Source: Capnocytophaga granulosa ATCC 51502
Lineage (GTDB): Bacteria; Bacteroidota; Bacteroidia; Flavobacteriales; Flavobacteriaceae
Length of the DNA: 64,000 nt
Assembly (NCBI RefSeq): GCF_000411115.1
Contig: NZ_KE150242.1
Location: 242,218-306,217, forward strand
Direction of reading: 5' to 3'
The notes beneath the pieces are model-generated. The model was given only the letters and a program-made list of their open reading frames with translations, did not search any database and was not told the origin of the DNA. A program made the translations under genes and the position numbers. This document shows, in pieces, positions 34,963-43,523 of the stretch; the stretch's first letter is position 1, and each line of letters begins with the position of its first letter.

Positions 34963-36180
34963 ATGCTTGAAAAGAAAAATTTAGACTATGAAAAAGTGGT
35001 ACTAGTGGGCGTGATTACCGCTACTCAAAACGAAGAAAAAGCCCACGAATATTTGGACGAACTGGAGTTTCTGACCTATACGGCTGGGGGAGAGGTGATT
35101 AAGCGCTTTACCCAGCGCCTTGATACCCCCAACCCTAAAACCTTTATTGGCACAGGGAAGATGGAGGAACTCACCCAGTTCGTAGAAGAAAACGAAATAG
35201 GTACCGTTATCTTTGATGACGAGCTGACACCCGCCCAGCAGAACAATATAGAAAAAATCCTAAGAATCAAAATATTGGATAGGACAACGCTTATCTTGGA
35301 CATCTTTGCCCAGCGTGCCCAAACAAGCTATGCCCGTACACAGGTGGAGCTAGCGCAGTATCAGTACCTTTTGCCGCGCCTTACAGGACTTTGGACACAC
35401 TTGGAGCGCCAGCGTGGGGGTATTGGGATGCGTGGCCCTGGGGAGACGGAGATAGAGACAGACCGACGTATCGTCCGTGATCGTATTGCCCTGCTCAAGA
35501 AGAAGTTAGAAACCATAGATAGGCAAATGGCTACCCAGCGTAGCAATCGAGGTGCCTTGGTGAGAGTGGCTCTTATTGGTTATACCAATGTGGGAAAATC
35601 TACCCTGATGAACCTTATCAGCAAGAGTGAGGTATTTGCTGAGAACAAGCTCTTTGCGACCTTGGACACTACCGTGCGCAAGGTGGTTATTGGCAACCTA
35701 CCCTTTTTGCTAAGTGATACAGTAGGCTTTATCCGAAAGCTCCCTACCCAGCTTATAGAATCGTTCAAGAGTACCTTGGACGAGGTCAGAGATGCCGACC
35801 TACTGCTACATGTGGTGGATATTTCTCACCCCAATTTTGAAGAGCATATCGCATCGGTCAATCAGATATTGGGCGAAATACAAAGTATCAATAAGCCTAC
35901 TATCATGGTCTTCAACAAAATAGATGCTTATACTCACCAAACCATAGACCAAGATGACCTGATGACCGAGAAGACCTCCCGACACTTTACCCTTGAGGAG
36001 TGGAAACAAACATGGATGAACCGTATGAATGGAGATGCTATCTTTATTTCAGCGGTGAATAAGGAAAATATACAGGAATTCAGAGAGAAAGTATATAAAA
36101 AAGTAAGGGAAATACACATTACGCGTTTCCCTTACAACAATTTTTTATATCCAGAGGTGGAAATAGAGGAAGAATCCTAA
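34963..36180 (+). CDS. hflX: Ribosome-associated GTPase HflX
   Basis: The 405-residue GTPase splits stalled ribosomes under stress. The N-terminal HflX domain holds GTGKMEEL, TPAQQNNIEKIL and LDRTTLILDIFAQRA. The glycine-rich GIGMRGPGETEIETDRR leads into the G domain with G1 GYTNVGKS (206-213), G3 DTVGFIRKLP and G4 NKID. The stop codon interlocks with that of the convergent menB in CTAA. Confidence 0.95.
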   Translation: MLEKKNLDYEKVVLVGVITATQNEEKAHEYLDELEFLTYTAGGEVIKRFTQRLDTPNPKTFIGTGKMEELTQFVEENEIGTVIFDDELTPAQQNNIEKILRIKILDRTTLILDIFAQRAQTSYARTQVELAQYQYLLPRLTGLWTHLERQRGGIGMRGPGETEIETDRRIVRDRIALLKKKLETIDRQMATQRSNRGALVRVALIGYTNVGKSTLMNLISKSEVFAENKLFATLDTTVRKVVIGNLPFLLSDTVGFIRKLPTQLIESFKSTLDEVRDADLLLHVVDISHPNFEEHIASVNQILGEIQSINKPTIMVFNKIDAYTHQTIDQDDLMTEKTSRHFTLEEWKQTWMNRMNGDAIFISAVNKENIQEFREKVYKKVREIHITRFPYNNFLYPEVEIEEES

Positions 36181-37022
36181 TTAGGAATCCACTTTTTCTC
36201 AAAATTAGGCTTGCGTTTCTCAAGGAAGGCATCGCGTCCTTCCTTGGCTTCGTCGGTCATATAAGCCAGGCGAGTGGCTTCGCCCGCGAAGATCTGCTGG
36301 CCTACCATACCATCGTCGGTAAGGTTCATGGCGTATTTGGCCATCTTGATAGCTGTAGGGGACTTACGCAAGATCTCTTGTGCCCACTCATAAGCGGTGC
36401 TTTCTAGCTCATCGTGAGGGATTACGGCATTGACCATACCCATCTCAAAAGCCTCTTGAGCGGAGTAGTTGCGCCCCAAGAAGAAGATTTCGCGGGCTTT
36501 TTTCTGTCCTACCATTTTGGCCAGATAGGCAGAACCATAACCGGCATCAAAGCTGGCTACATCGGTATCAGTTTGCTTAAAGATGGCATGTTCTCGGCTG
36601 GCTAAGGTCATGTCGCATACCACATGTAAGCTATGGCCTCCCCCTACTGCCCAGCCAGGTACTACGGCGATGACAACCTTGGGCATAAAGCGGATCAGGC
36701 GTTGGGCTTCTAGTATATTGAGTCTATGAGCGCCATCATCACCTACATACCCCTGCTTGCCACGTACGCGCTGGTCACCTCCACTACAGAATGACCATAC
36801 CCCATCCTTGGGCGAGGGGCCTTCAGCAGAGATGAGTACACAACCGATAGAGGTGTCTTCGGTAGCATCGCGCAGTGCATCAATGAGTTCTGAGGTAGTA
36901 CGAGGGCGGAAAGCATTTCTCACCTCTGGTCGGTTGAAGGCAATACGAGCGACCCCGTTACACTTCTTGTAGGTAATATCTTCGTATTGTTTGGCTGTCT
37001 GCCAAGGGATTTCTGTATTCAT
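36177..37022 (-). CDS. menB: 1,4-dihydroxy-2-naphthoyl-CoA synthase (MenB)
   Basis: The 281-residue crotonase-fold enzyme of menaquinone synthesis cyclises o-succinylbenzoyl-CoA. MenB-specific sequences are SGGDQRVRGKQGY near residues 79-91, GWAVGGGHSLHVVCD near 125 and TDTDVASFDAGYGSAYLA near 150, which carries the active-site Asp and Tyr. Menaquinone is the expected quinone of flavobacteria. The start codon overlaps the stop of the S41 protease gene by 1 base (TAATG), an odd operon partner. Confidence 0.95.
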   Translation of the reverse strand: MNTEIPWQTAKQYEDITYKKCNGVARIAFNRPEVRNAFRPRTTSELIDALRDATEDTSIGCVLISAEGPSPKDGVWSFCSGGDQRVRGKQGYVGDDGAHRLNILEAQRLIRFMPKVVIAVVPGWAVGGGHSLHVVCDMTLASREHAIFKQTDTDVASFDAGYGSAYLAKMVGQKKAREIFFLGRNYSAQEAFEMGMVNAVIPHDELESTAYEWAQEILRKSPTAIKMAKYAMNLTDDGMVGQQIFAGEATRLAYMTDEAKEGRDAFLEKRKPNFEKKWIPN

Positions 37023-38470
37023 TATTCAGTAGGATTATCTATATACATACGGTTATTAGTAGGGGATAGGCTTCGGCAGTGGTCGAACTCGTCCATGGAA
37101 AGTCTATTGGCTACACGCCTTACTCCTGCTCCTCTAAGGGAAGCACTCTGTGGAGGAACCCCTGTGATGAGTTCCAAAGCCTTAGCTAAGAGCGGTTCAT
37201 TCTCATCACCCAAGACGCCTAAGTTTCGAACATCTTCTTTGATTTCAAAATCAGGTAATAAGCCTGTCTCATAGTGCCCAAAACCAGCGGCATTCTCCGA
37301 GCGGAGCACGATGGGTTGCATAGCCCACTTACTGCCTTGGGTCTTGTCCTTCAGGGTGATAGAGGCAAGGTTTTTCCCTACCGTCTTATCTCCAATCTGT
37401 ACAACAGTCAGGTAAGGTTTCAGTCCATTGATAATCAGCTCCGAAGCCGAAGCGGTGCGCTTGGAAGTGAGTATATATACCTTAGGCAAGTTTAGCGCTT
37501 GGATAGGGGTGCCCGATATATTGTTTTCAAAGTTGTATTCACGGTTCCAATAGTTGGCCATTTTCTTATTAGAGGCCTGTTTTACAAATACTTTGTGGGT
37601 ATCAGTACCCTTGATCATACTGGCTAGATAGATAGCCGTTTGTACGCTTCCGCCACTATTGTAGCGCAAGTCAAGTACCAAGTCGCTCACCCCATCGGCT
37701 TTGAATTGGGCAAAGGCCTCATTAAGTTCTTTGTCATACTTACTCACAAAGGAGTTATACACAAGGTAACCTATCTTTTTGCCATTGCGGTTGAGGGTCT
37801 TGTGTAGCAGTATAGGGTTTTCCTGAAGTGGAAGCTGGGAAAGGGTCTTACTCTCGGTAGGAACTATCTGTTTGTCAACCACTTTGAAGAAGCCAAAGGT
37901 CAGTGAGGGGTTTTGGTTAAAGAGCAATTTTTGGTAATTGTTAAGGGTAAGTTTTTCCCCATCTACTGAATCAAAGAAATCCCCTCGCTTCACGCCTTGT
38001 TTTTCAGCATCGGAGCTGGGGAGTACATAGCGTACATAGCCTACGACTCCGCCTGTCTCTATTCGGGCTAAGGCATAGTCCATACCTGTGGAGAGGGAGA
38101 TCCCTTGGAAGGAGTTTTCCAGTTCGTCTATATCCTTTACAATAAAGCTGAATCTATCTTCGGGAGAAAGTAGCTGCTTGAATAGCACTTCGGGCGAGCT
38201 AAAGTTCTTAAGATAATCTACATAGTTCTTACTAGTAGCATTGGTATAAGAGACAGATTTTTCAAAACGTGTATCGGAGAGGTCAGCTACCTGCTCTTGC
38301 CACAAGTAGTATTTGTTTAGGCCTTGCCATACAAAGTCTTTGGTTCTATATTGCTGGTCTGTGGCTTCGGCTTCTTGGGTAGCTTTCTCTAATTGCTCTG
38401 CCTGAGGTTCTTTACTACAAGAGGGGAGGCATAGGGCAAGTACTAGCAGTAGGGAAAATTTCTTAATCAT
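37022..38470 (-). CDS. S41 (C-terminal processing-like) peptidase lipoprotein
   Basis: The 482-residue lipoprotein has the lipobox CLPSC (Cys18). A PDZ-like segment (VRYVLPSSDAEKQGVKRGDFF) spans residues about 155-205. The S41 core has LVLDLRYNSGGSVQTA and the catalytic pair Ser in TSKRTASASELI and Lys in VGKNLAS. It resembles the Bacteroidota lipoprotein CtpA-like group, with an N-terminal domain starting KDFVWQGLNKYYLWQ. It probably degrades envelope proteins in the periplasm or at the surface. A -7 box (TACCTTTG on the minus strand) is at 38497-38504. Confidence 0.9.
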   Translation of the reverse strand: MIKKFSLLLVLALCLPSCSKEPQAEQLEKATQEAEATDQQYRTKDFVWQGLNKYYLWQEQVADLSDTRFEKSVSYTNATSKNYVDYLKNFSSPEVLFKQLLSPEDRFSFIVKDIDELENSFQGISLSTGMDYALARIETGGVVGYVRYVLPSSDAEKQGVKRGDFFDSVDGEKLTLNNYQKLLFNQNPSLTFGFFKVVDKQIVPTESKTLSQLPLQENPILLHKTLNRNGKKIGYLVYNSFVSKYDKELNEAFAQFKADGVSDLVLDLRYNSGGSVQTAIYLASMIKGTDTHKVFVKQASNKKMANYWNREYNFENNISGTPIQALNLPKVYILTSKRTASASELIINGLKPYLTVVQIGDKTVGKNLASITLKDKTQGSKWAMQPIVLRSENAAGFGHYETGLLPDFEIKEDVRNLGVLGDENEPLLAKALELITGVPPQSASLRGAGVRRVANRLSMDEFDHCRSLSPTNNRMYIDNPTE

Positions 38471-38496
38471 AATGAATTTAGTTTAGATAAGTGCTG

Positions 38497-38504
38497 CAAA
38501 GGTA
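38497..38504 (-). promoter_or_regulatory. -7 box of the S41 peptidase-menB operon
   Basis: CAAAGGTA on the plus strand is TACCTTTG on the coding strand. It is 27 bases upstream of the start codon. Confidence 0.5.
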
Positions 38505-38568
38505 CGGATTTTTTCGGAAAATGAAAAGTAAAATTCTTTTTCGAAGGTAAAAAAATAGCCAAGAATCA

Positions 38569-38599
38569 TTGATTTTTAGTTATTAAATTCGTATCTTTG
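38569..38599 (+). promoter_or_regulatory. Promoter of the Smr-domain gene
   Basis: TTG (38569-38571), 20 bp, TATCTTTG (38592-38599). The ATG is 23 bases downstream. Confidence 0.7.
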
Positions 38600-38621
38600 C
38601 ACATCAAAACGTAGAACAAAC

Positions 38622-39158
38622 ATGTTTTCAGTAGGGGACAAAGTAGAAGTGATAGACGAACTTATCTCAGGGGTAGTTACCAAAATTACCTCCAAAGAGG
38701 TGTGTATAGAGACCTCCGAGGGGATTAGTCTTACTTTTGCCCCTTCGGAATTGGTCAAAACAGACCTCAACACTTCTGTTCCCTATCATAGAGCCATGTA
38801 TGTGGAGCCTAAGGAGGAAAAAAAGAAGAAAAACACGGCACCCAAGGGACAAAAATCAAGAAAAAAGCCTACCTACCATATGGAAATAGACTTGCATATA
38901 GAGAAATTGGTTGCCCATACCCATGGTATGACCAATTTTGATATGCTCAATACCCAACTGGAAGAAGCCCAGCGCTGTATAGAATATGCCATAGAAAAAG
39001 GAGTCCCTAGTATCGTCTTTATACACGGCGTAGGGGAGGGCGTACTTAAGGCCGAGTTGGAGACGCTTTTCTCCCGCTATGATCTAAGTTATCAGGACGC
39101 TGACTATATGCGTTATGGCATGGGGGCAACGGAAGTATTTTTGCAAAACATATTCTAA
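38622..39158 (+). CDS. Smr-domain protein with N-terminal SH3-like/DUF2027-type segment
   Basis: The 178-residue protein starts with an SH3-like barrel (VGDKVEVIDELISGVVTKI), has a Lys-rich linker (EEKKKKNTAPKGQKSRKKP) and ends in a Smr domain. The Smr signature is split: MEIDLHIEKL near residue 87 and VFIHGVGEGVLKAEL near residue 130. Smr domains nick or bind nucleic acid, and stand-alone bacterial ones act on branched DNA or collided ribosomes. It probably shares a transcript with the aminopeptidase gene 13 bases downstream. Confidence 0.87.
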   Translation: MFSVGDKVEVIDELISGVVTKITSKEVCIETSEGISLTFAPSELVKTDLNTSVPYHRAMYVEPKEEKKKKNTAPKGQKSRKKPTYHMEIDLHIEKLVAHTHGMTNFDMLNTQLEEAQRCIEYAIEKGVPSIVFIHGVGEGVLKAELETLFSRYDLSYQDADYMRYGMGATEVFLQNIF

Positions 39159-39171
39159 AAATATAAAGATA

Positions 39172-40938
39172 ATGACAACAAAAGAAAAATTATCATTACT
39201 ACGTAATGAGATGAAAGCCAATGGCTTGGATGCTTTTGTGGTTTTCAATGCAGACCCTCACATGAGTGAGTATTTCACCCCTTATTGGGAGGAAAGGAAA
39301 TGGATTTCCAGTTTTGATAGCTCAGCGGGCTACATATTCATCACACATGACAAGGCTGTATTATGGACAGATGGCCGTTACTTAGTACAAGCTAAGAACC
39401 AGCTTACAGGTACAGGTGTAGATTTCTTCATAGAAGGCACTAAGGATGCTCCCCTTAGCCAAGAATGGCTCTTAAACGAACTTCCCCAAGGGGCAAAAGT
39501 AGGCTGCAACGGCCTTTGTACGCCTCACAATACATGGAACTTACTCAGCGATACACTCAAGAGAAAGGGAATTACCTTGGTAGATAAGCCTTTGATTGAG
39601 AAGATATGGAAAGACCGCCCTAAGGACGATAGAAAGCCTATCTATGTACGTGCTGAAAAATATACAGGTCGCTCAACTTCGGATAAGTTAGCAACTCTCA
39701 GGGGTATTATGGCAGATAAAGGGGTTACTCACTTCCTTGTTACTGCTCTTGATGATATTGCTTGGGTGACCAACCTCCGTGGTAATGATGTGAATTTCAA
39801 CCCTGTTTTCTTAGCTTACCTCTGTATCACCCCTAAGAGTGCTACCCTTTTTGTAGATACTAAGCAGTGCGATGATTCGGTAAAGGCCTACCTCAAAGAA
39901 CAACATATTGAGCTTAAGGATTACCATGATTACTTCAAGGAATTACAAAAACTCAAAGGAGAAACCATCCTGCTCTCCCCCGATGCCAATCAGACTATCT
40001 ATAATACAGTAGGTGAGCACAATACCCTACATATCGCTCCTTCACCTGTACAACTACTCAAGGCGGTGAAGAACGAGACCGAATTAGAAGGTTTCCGCAA
40101 AGCCATGGTAAAGGATGGGGTAGCCTTGGTCAATTTCTTCTATTGGCTCGAAAACAACATAGGAAAGACCCCACTTACTGAGCACTCTTTGGGAGATATT
40201 ATGGATAAGTTCCGCGCCGAACAAGGATTTTTGGCCAATAGCTTCGGTAAGATCATAGGTTATGAGGGTAATGGAGCTATAGTGCATTACCATGCCGCTA
40301 CTAATCCCGAAGTGCCTATGCATGCCAAGGGAACCGTACTGATAGACTCCGGTGCCCACTATATAGAAGGAACGACCGATATTACTCGTGTGATTCCTCT
40401 TGGGGAATTTTCAGAAGACTTTAAGCGTGATTATACCCTTGTGATGAAGGCGATGATCACCTTAAGTACCACTATATTCCCAGCAGGCACTCGTGGGGTA
40501 CAGCTTGATTCCATCACCCGTGCTATTCTCTGGAAGAATCAGCGTGATTATGGACATGGTACAGGCCATGGGGTAGGTAGCTACCTATGCGTACACGAAG
40601 GACCACAGAGCATTCGTAAGGAGATGAGAGATGTGCCTATGCTCGAACATATGGTTTGTTCCAATGAGCCTGGTATCTACTGTGAAGGTCGTTATGGTAT
40701 TCGTATAGAAAACCTCGTTGCGGTACAGAAACACAGTTCCAATGAGTTTGGCGATTTCTACCGCTTAGAAACCCTTACCCTTTGCCCCTTAGATACCCGT
40801 GCGGTTATCGTGGATATGCTTACAGAAGAGGAACGCCAATGGCTCAATAACTACAACCAATGGGTAGAGAAAACCCTTAGCCCCTTGGTAGGTAAGGAGC
40901 AACAGGCTTGGCTAAAAGAAAGATGTAAAGCTATATAA
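39172..40938 (+). CDS. Xaa-Pro aminopeptidase (aminopeptidase P, M24B)
   Basis: The start is at 39172 (MTTKEKLSLLRNEMK), just after the Smr gene; the longer frame from 39115 overlaps that gene. The 588-residue enzyme has two N-terminal creatinase-like domains and a pita-bread catalytic domain. The metal ligands are in DSGAHYIEGTTDITR, the His of GTGHGVGSYL, NEPGIY and a final Glu near IRIENL. The size matches the three-domain eukaryotic-like aminopeptidase P. It removes N-terminal residues before proline in the cytoplasm, complementing the prolyl oligopeptidases. Confidence 0.93.
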   Translation: MTTKEKLSLLRNEMKANGLDAFVVFNADPHMSEYFTPYWEERKWISSFDSSAGYIFITHDKAVLWTDGRYLVQAKNQLTGTGVDFFIEGTKDAPLSQEWLLNELPQGAKVGCNGLCTPHNTWNLLSDTLKRKGITLVDKPLIEKIWKDRPKDDRKPIYVRAEKYTGRSTSDKLATLRGIMADKGVTHFLVTALDDIAWVTNLRGNDVNFNPVFLAYLCITPKSATLFVDTKQCDDSVKAYLKEQHIELKDYHDYFKELQKLKGETILLSPDANQTIYNTVGEHNTLHIAPSPVQLLKAVKNETELEGFRKAMVKDGVALVNFFYWLENNIGKTPLTEHSLGDIMDKFRAEQGFLANSFGKIIGYEGNGAIVHYHAATNPEVPMHAKGTVLIDSGAHYIEGTTDITRVIPLGEFSEDFKRDYTLVMKAMITLSTTIFPAGTRGVQLDSITRAILWKNQRDYGHGTGHGVGSYLCVHEGPQSIRKEMRDVPMLEHMVCSNEPGIYCEGRYGIRIENLVAVQKHSSNEFGDFYRLETLTLCPLDTRAVIVDMLTEEERQWLNNYNQWVEKTLSPLVGKEQQAWLKERCKAI

Positions 40939-40947
40939 ATCAAAAGG

Positions 40948-41553
40948 TTAAGAAGGGGTAACTAACTCTACTAAGGCATGTGGCTGAATGACAAAGCGCT
41001 TGCCAGTGGCCAGTTCCAAGCACTCATAGCGCTTGATTTTCTTATTGCCTTTTCTAAATACACGTCCGTCATCGGTACGGAAAAGACTATCAGTGGGGAG
41101 CTCAAATACATAATATTTTGTACGCTCCCCATTGTCATATTGTCGCATAGCCAGCGTTAGGTGTACATCGGTATCGCTACTGGCAGAAGGGTTTTGGAAG
41201 TGAATGATAAGGTAGGAAAGTAGTTCAGCAGGGAAGATCTCAACTCGCAAGAAAGGCTTCATCAGGGCTTGGTAGGTAGTTTTCCATTCGTTGCCATGAG
41301 GTTTTATTTGCTTGCCATACTTTTCAATAGCTACCAAGTGTGCGATTTCATGGATGAGGGTCATCAGAAAGCGATATTTGTTCAGATTGGCATTGATTGT
41401 AATCTTATGCTGTCCGTTGGGCAGGCATTGGTAATCCCCATGCCTACTCTGTCGCTCATTGACGATCTTGAGGTAGATCCCTAAGTTCTTAATCAGTTCA
41501 AAACAAGGTACTACCGCCTCAGAAGGTAAGTATTTGTATAAAATGGCTTCCAT
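40948..41553 (-). CDS. SprT-like zinc metalloprotease-fold protein
   Basis: The 201-residue protein has a SprT-like motif HEIAH at 68-72 with a third His at 86 (KPHGNEWK). The C-terminal zinc-ribbon Cys pairs usual in SprT/Spartan are replaced by a basic strand region (GNKKIKRYECLELATGKRF). SprT-like proteases in eukaryotes clear DNA-protein crosslinks; the bacterial role is unproven. A -7 box, TATTTTTG on the minus strand, lies at 41562-41569, only 9 bases before the start, so the mRNA may be almost leaderless. It diverges from the WYL gene. Confidence 0.85.
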   Translation of the reverse strand: MEAILYKYLPSEAVVPCFELIKNLGIYLKIVNERQSRHGDYQCLPNGQHKITINANLNKYRFLMTLIHEIAHLVAIEKYGKQIKPHGNEWKTTYQALMKPFLRVEIFPAELLSYLIIHFQNPSASSDTDVHLTLAMRQYDNGERTKYYVFELPTDSLFRTDDGRVFRKGNKKIKRYECLELATGKRFVIQPHALVELVTPS

Positions 41554-41561
41554 AATGAGTG

Positions 41562-41569
41562 CAAAAATA
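41562..41569 (-). promoter_or_regulatory. -7 box of the SprT-like gene
   Basis: CAAAAATA on the plus strand is TATTTTTG on the coding strand, 9 bases before the ATG. A near-leaderless transcript is implied. Confidence 0.5.
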
Positions 41570-41598
41570 AGAAAAAAAACAGTAATACAAGTAAAATC

Positions 41599-42522
41599 AT
41601 GGAGAAAATCATACGAGAGTTTATCCTATTGCGATATGTTCGCAATTGTAACCGAAAGGGAGAGTTTCCCAAATTCCAAGAAATAGCTAAAGCGATGTCC
41701 CCTTATGTCAAAGAAAGAGAGGACAATAAGGAACGCAAATATCGCTATGATAAGCAGTTATTTCACCGAGATAGAAAAGCACTTCAGTACAAACGTTGTA
41801 AGATAGAGCGCAATAAGGAAAATGGTTATTTCTTTAATGAAGAGGGGAGCGAGCTTATAGATGACCTTTTGACCGCTTATATGCTGCTGACTGCCCAAAA
41901 TAAGGATGGACTATTGCCTATGTATGTGATTCCAGAACCTCGTAGAAACACAGGAGCAGAACACCTGCCCGATTGTATGCACGCTATAGAGGAGCATTAC
42001 CAGCTACAGCTTACCTACTATGACTATCGTGATGAAAAAGAAAAGACCTATACCGTGCAACCTTATAAGCTCAAGCATAAGGATTATAAGTGGTACCTCT
42101 TGGCGGTAGATATAGCCCATCCTGAAATACCCTTTAAGTCTTTTGCCTTGGAACGTATCAGAAGTATAGAGGAGGGAGATACCTTTCGCCCGAATAAGCA
42201 ATTAGATTTTGTAACCCCCTATCGTGATGCCTTTGGTATGTTCACCGATGAGCAGGCCGAGCGGCTTGTCTTAGAATTTGACCATCGTGATGGCAACTAT
42301 CTTATGGCCTCGCCCATACACCCCTCTCAGAGGGTAGTGAGCAAAACCAATACACGAATTACCTTTGAACTGTATATCAAGCCTACCCTTGACCTCATTA
42401 TGGAGCTGATGAAGCGGAGTTGGTCACTGACCATCGTAGAACCTCAGCACCTAAGAGAGAAGTTTGTCAAGTACTGGGAAGAGGCGATAAAAAGAAACAA
42501 AAAAGTGAAGAGTGAAAAGTGA
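41599..42522 (+). CDS. WYL-domain transcriptional regulator
   Basis: The 307-residue protein has an N-terminal helical DNA-binding region (KIIREFILLRYVRNC and RKALQYKRCKIERNKENGYFF) and a WYL domain (YYDYRDEKEKTYTVQPYKL and HKDYKWYLLAVD, followed by FALERIRSIE) with a WCX-like C-terminus. WYL regulators bind nucleotides or oligonucleotides and often control phage-defence operons (CapW/BrxR group). Here it faces the FtsK-like/HNH operon across a 93-bp-type element, so it could regulate either that operon or remote genes. It diverges from the SprT-like gene with a 45-bp gap. Confidence 0.85.
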   Translation: MEKIIREFILLRYVRNCNRKGEFPKFQEIAKAMSPYVKEREDNKERKYRYDKQLFHRDRKALQYKRCKIERNKENGYFFNEEGSELIDDLLTAYMLLTAQNKDGLLPMYVIPEPRRNTGAEHLPDCMHAIEEHYQLQLTYYDYRDEKEKTYTVQPYKLKHKDYKWYLLAVDIAHPEIPFKSFALERIRSIEEGDTFRPNKQLDFVTPYRDAFGMFTDEQAERLVLEFDHRDGNYLMASPIHPSQRVVSKTNTRITFELYIKPTLDLIMELMKRSWSLTIVEPQHLREKFVKYWEEAIKRNKKVKSEK

Positions 42523-42536
42523 AGAGAGAAAAGTGT
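42499..42536. repeat. Heptad repeat array (AGTGAAA type)
   Basis: Five 7-bp units (AAGTGAA, GAGTGAA and variants) overlap the last codons of the WYL gene, so its C-terminal KKVKSEK is encoded by the array. Confidence 0.6.
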
Positions 42537-42631
42537 TAAGACGCAATAAATTGCATCTCTACGGAAGACTATGCTAAGTAAATAATTGTCTTAGCCAGCG
42601 TATGTGTAGAGACGCAATTTATTGCGTCTTA
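42537..42631. mobile_element. 95-bp element with palindromic ends, copy 2
   Basis: 26-bp ends, 42537-42562 and 42606-42631, differ at one position and each contains GACGCAATAAATTGC or its complement. The interior TTAGCCAGCG is the reverse of copy 1, so the two copies are in opposite orientation. It lies between the convergent WYL and HNH genes. Confidence 0.75.
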
Positions 42632-42659
42632 GAAAGTTAAGAGCAGTATTAATTTTATA

Positions 42660-43523
42660 TTAGTACTTGATTGTCTGAATATAGTATTCTTTAAAATCTA
42701 CCTTAGAGAATCTATCAATGAAATGATTAGGAGCTTGCTCTGTTAAGATTTCTAATCTGTATTGATTATTTTTATCCTCTCTTATTCTTAGTTTATCGAA
42801 GGAGTTACTATTATTTATTTTGAATACATGGACTTCTTTTTTGTCTTTATTATTCAATAAGAACCAACTTCCTAAGAGTTTATCCTTATTAGGTTCAATC
42901 CACCAAACAGGCACCGTTTTATTTATGTTTGCAAAAAAGAAAGTGTCATTATCGGAAAGTTCATTTATTTGATTTTTTACGATGCTAACAATATCTTTTT
43001 TGTTTATTGCTGTTGTGATAGCTTCTTTAATAGCTTCTTCAAAGGCTTCATCGGATAGTTCGTCTTCCTCTAGTTCATCTACATTTATATGATCTTTAAT
43101 TTCTACATTATTTGTTTTATCATACTCTCTATGGCAGCTTTTACAAAGAATAATGACAGACTTTTCTAAAGGAGTATGCTCTTCTATAAATTTTTCTAAG
43201 AATAGATTAAGATCTATATCAATAATATCATTACTGCTAATTTCTTTTTTTTCAGTCATTTCACAAATAATATTAGCGACAATAACAGGACGCTCTTTTC
43301 CTTTTAAGTGAGCAGCTTCTAATTTTGTTCTATTTTTACAGTGAGAACAAGTTCTATGTTTTTTCTCTTTTCTGCTTATATTAGCAACGAGATTTCTTGT
43401 AATAGGATTTATAAACTTATTAAAATCCTCAAAAAGTTCCAACAAATTTTGACATAAATAAAAAATTAAAGATGATTGCAAAATTACGAAAATATTTTTA
43501 TATATACAAATAAATTTTATCAT
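42660..43523 (-). CDS. HNH endonuclease-like protein paired with the FtsK-like gene
   Basis: The 287-residue AT-rich gene encodes an HNH zinc-finger nuclease core: Cys59-x2-Cys62 (CSHC), His72 in EAAHLKG, and Cys127-x2-Cys130-His131 in CKSCHREYD. A long acidic helical insert lies between the halves, which is unusual. The C-terminal half, with KTVPVWWIEPNKDKLLGSW, is unknown. The start codon overlaps the stop of the FtsK-like gene in an ATGA junction, so the two are translated together. I infer a DNA-cleaving effector in a two-gene accessory, probably defence, system. Confidence 0.75.
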   Translation of the reverse strand: MIKFICIYKNIFVILQSSLIFYLCQNLLELFEDFNKFINPITRNLVANISRKEKKHRTCSHCKNRTKLEAAHLKGKERPVIVANIICEMTEKKEISSNDIIDIDLNLFLEKFIEEHTPLEKSVIILCKSCHREYDKTNNVEIKDHINVDELEEDELSDEAFEEAIKEAITTAINKKDIVSIVKNQINELSDNDTFFFANINKTVPVWWIEPNKDKLLGSWFLLNNKDKKEVHVFKINNSNSFDKLRIREDKNNQYRLEILTEQAPNHFIDRFSKVDFKEYYIQTIKY

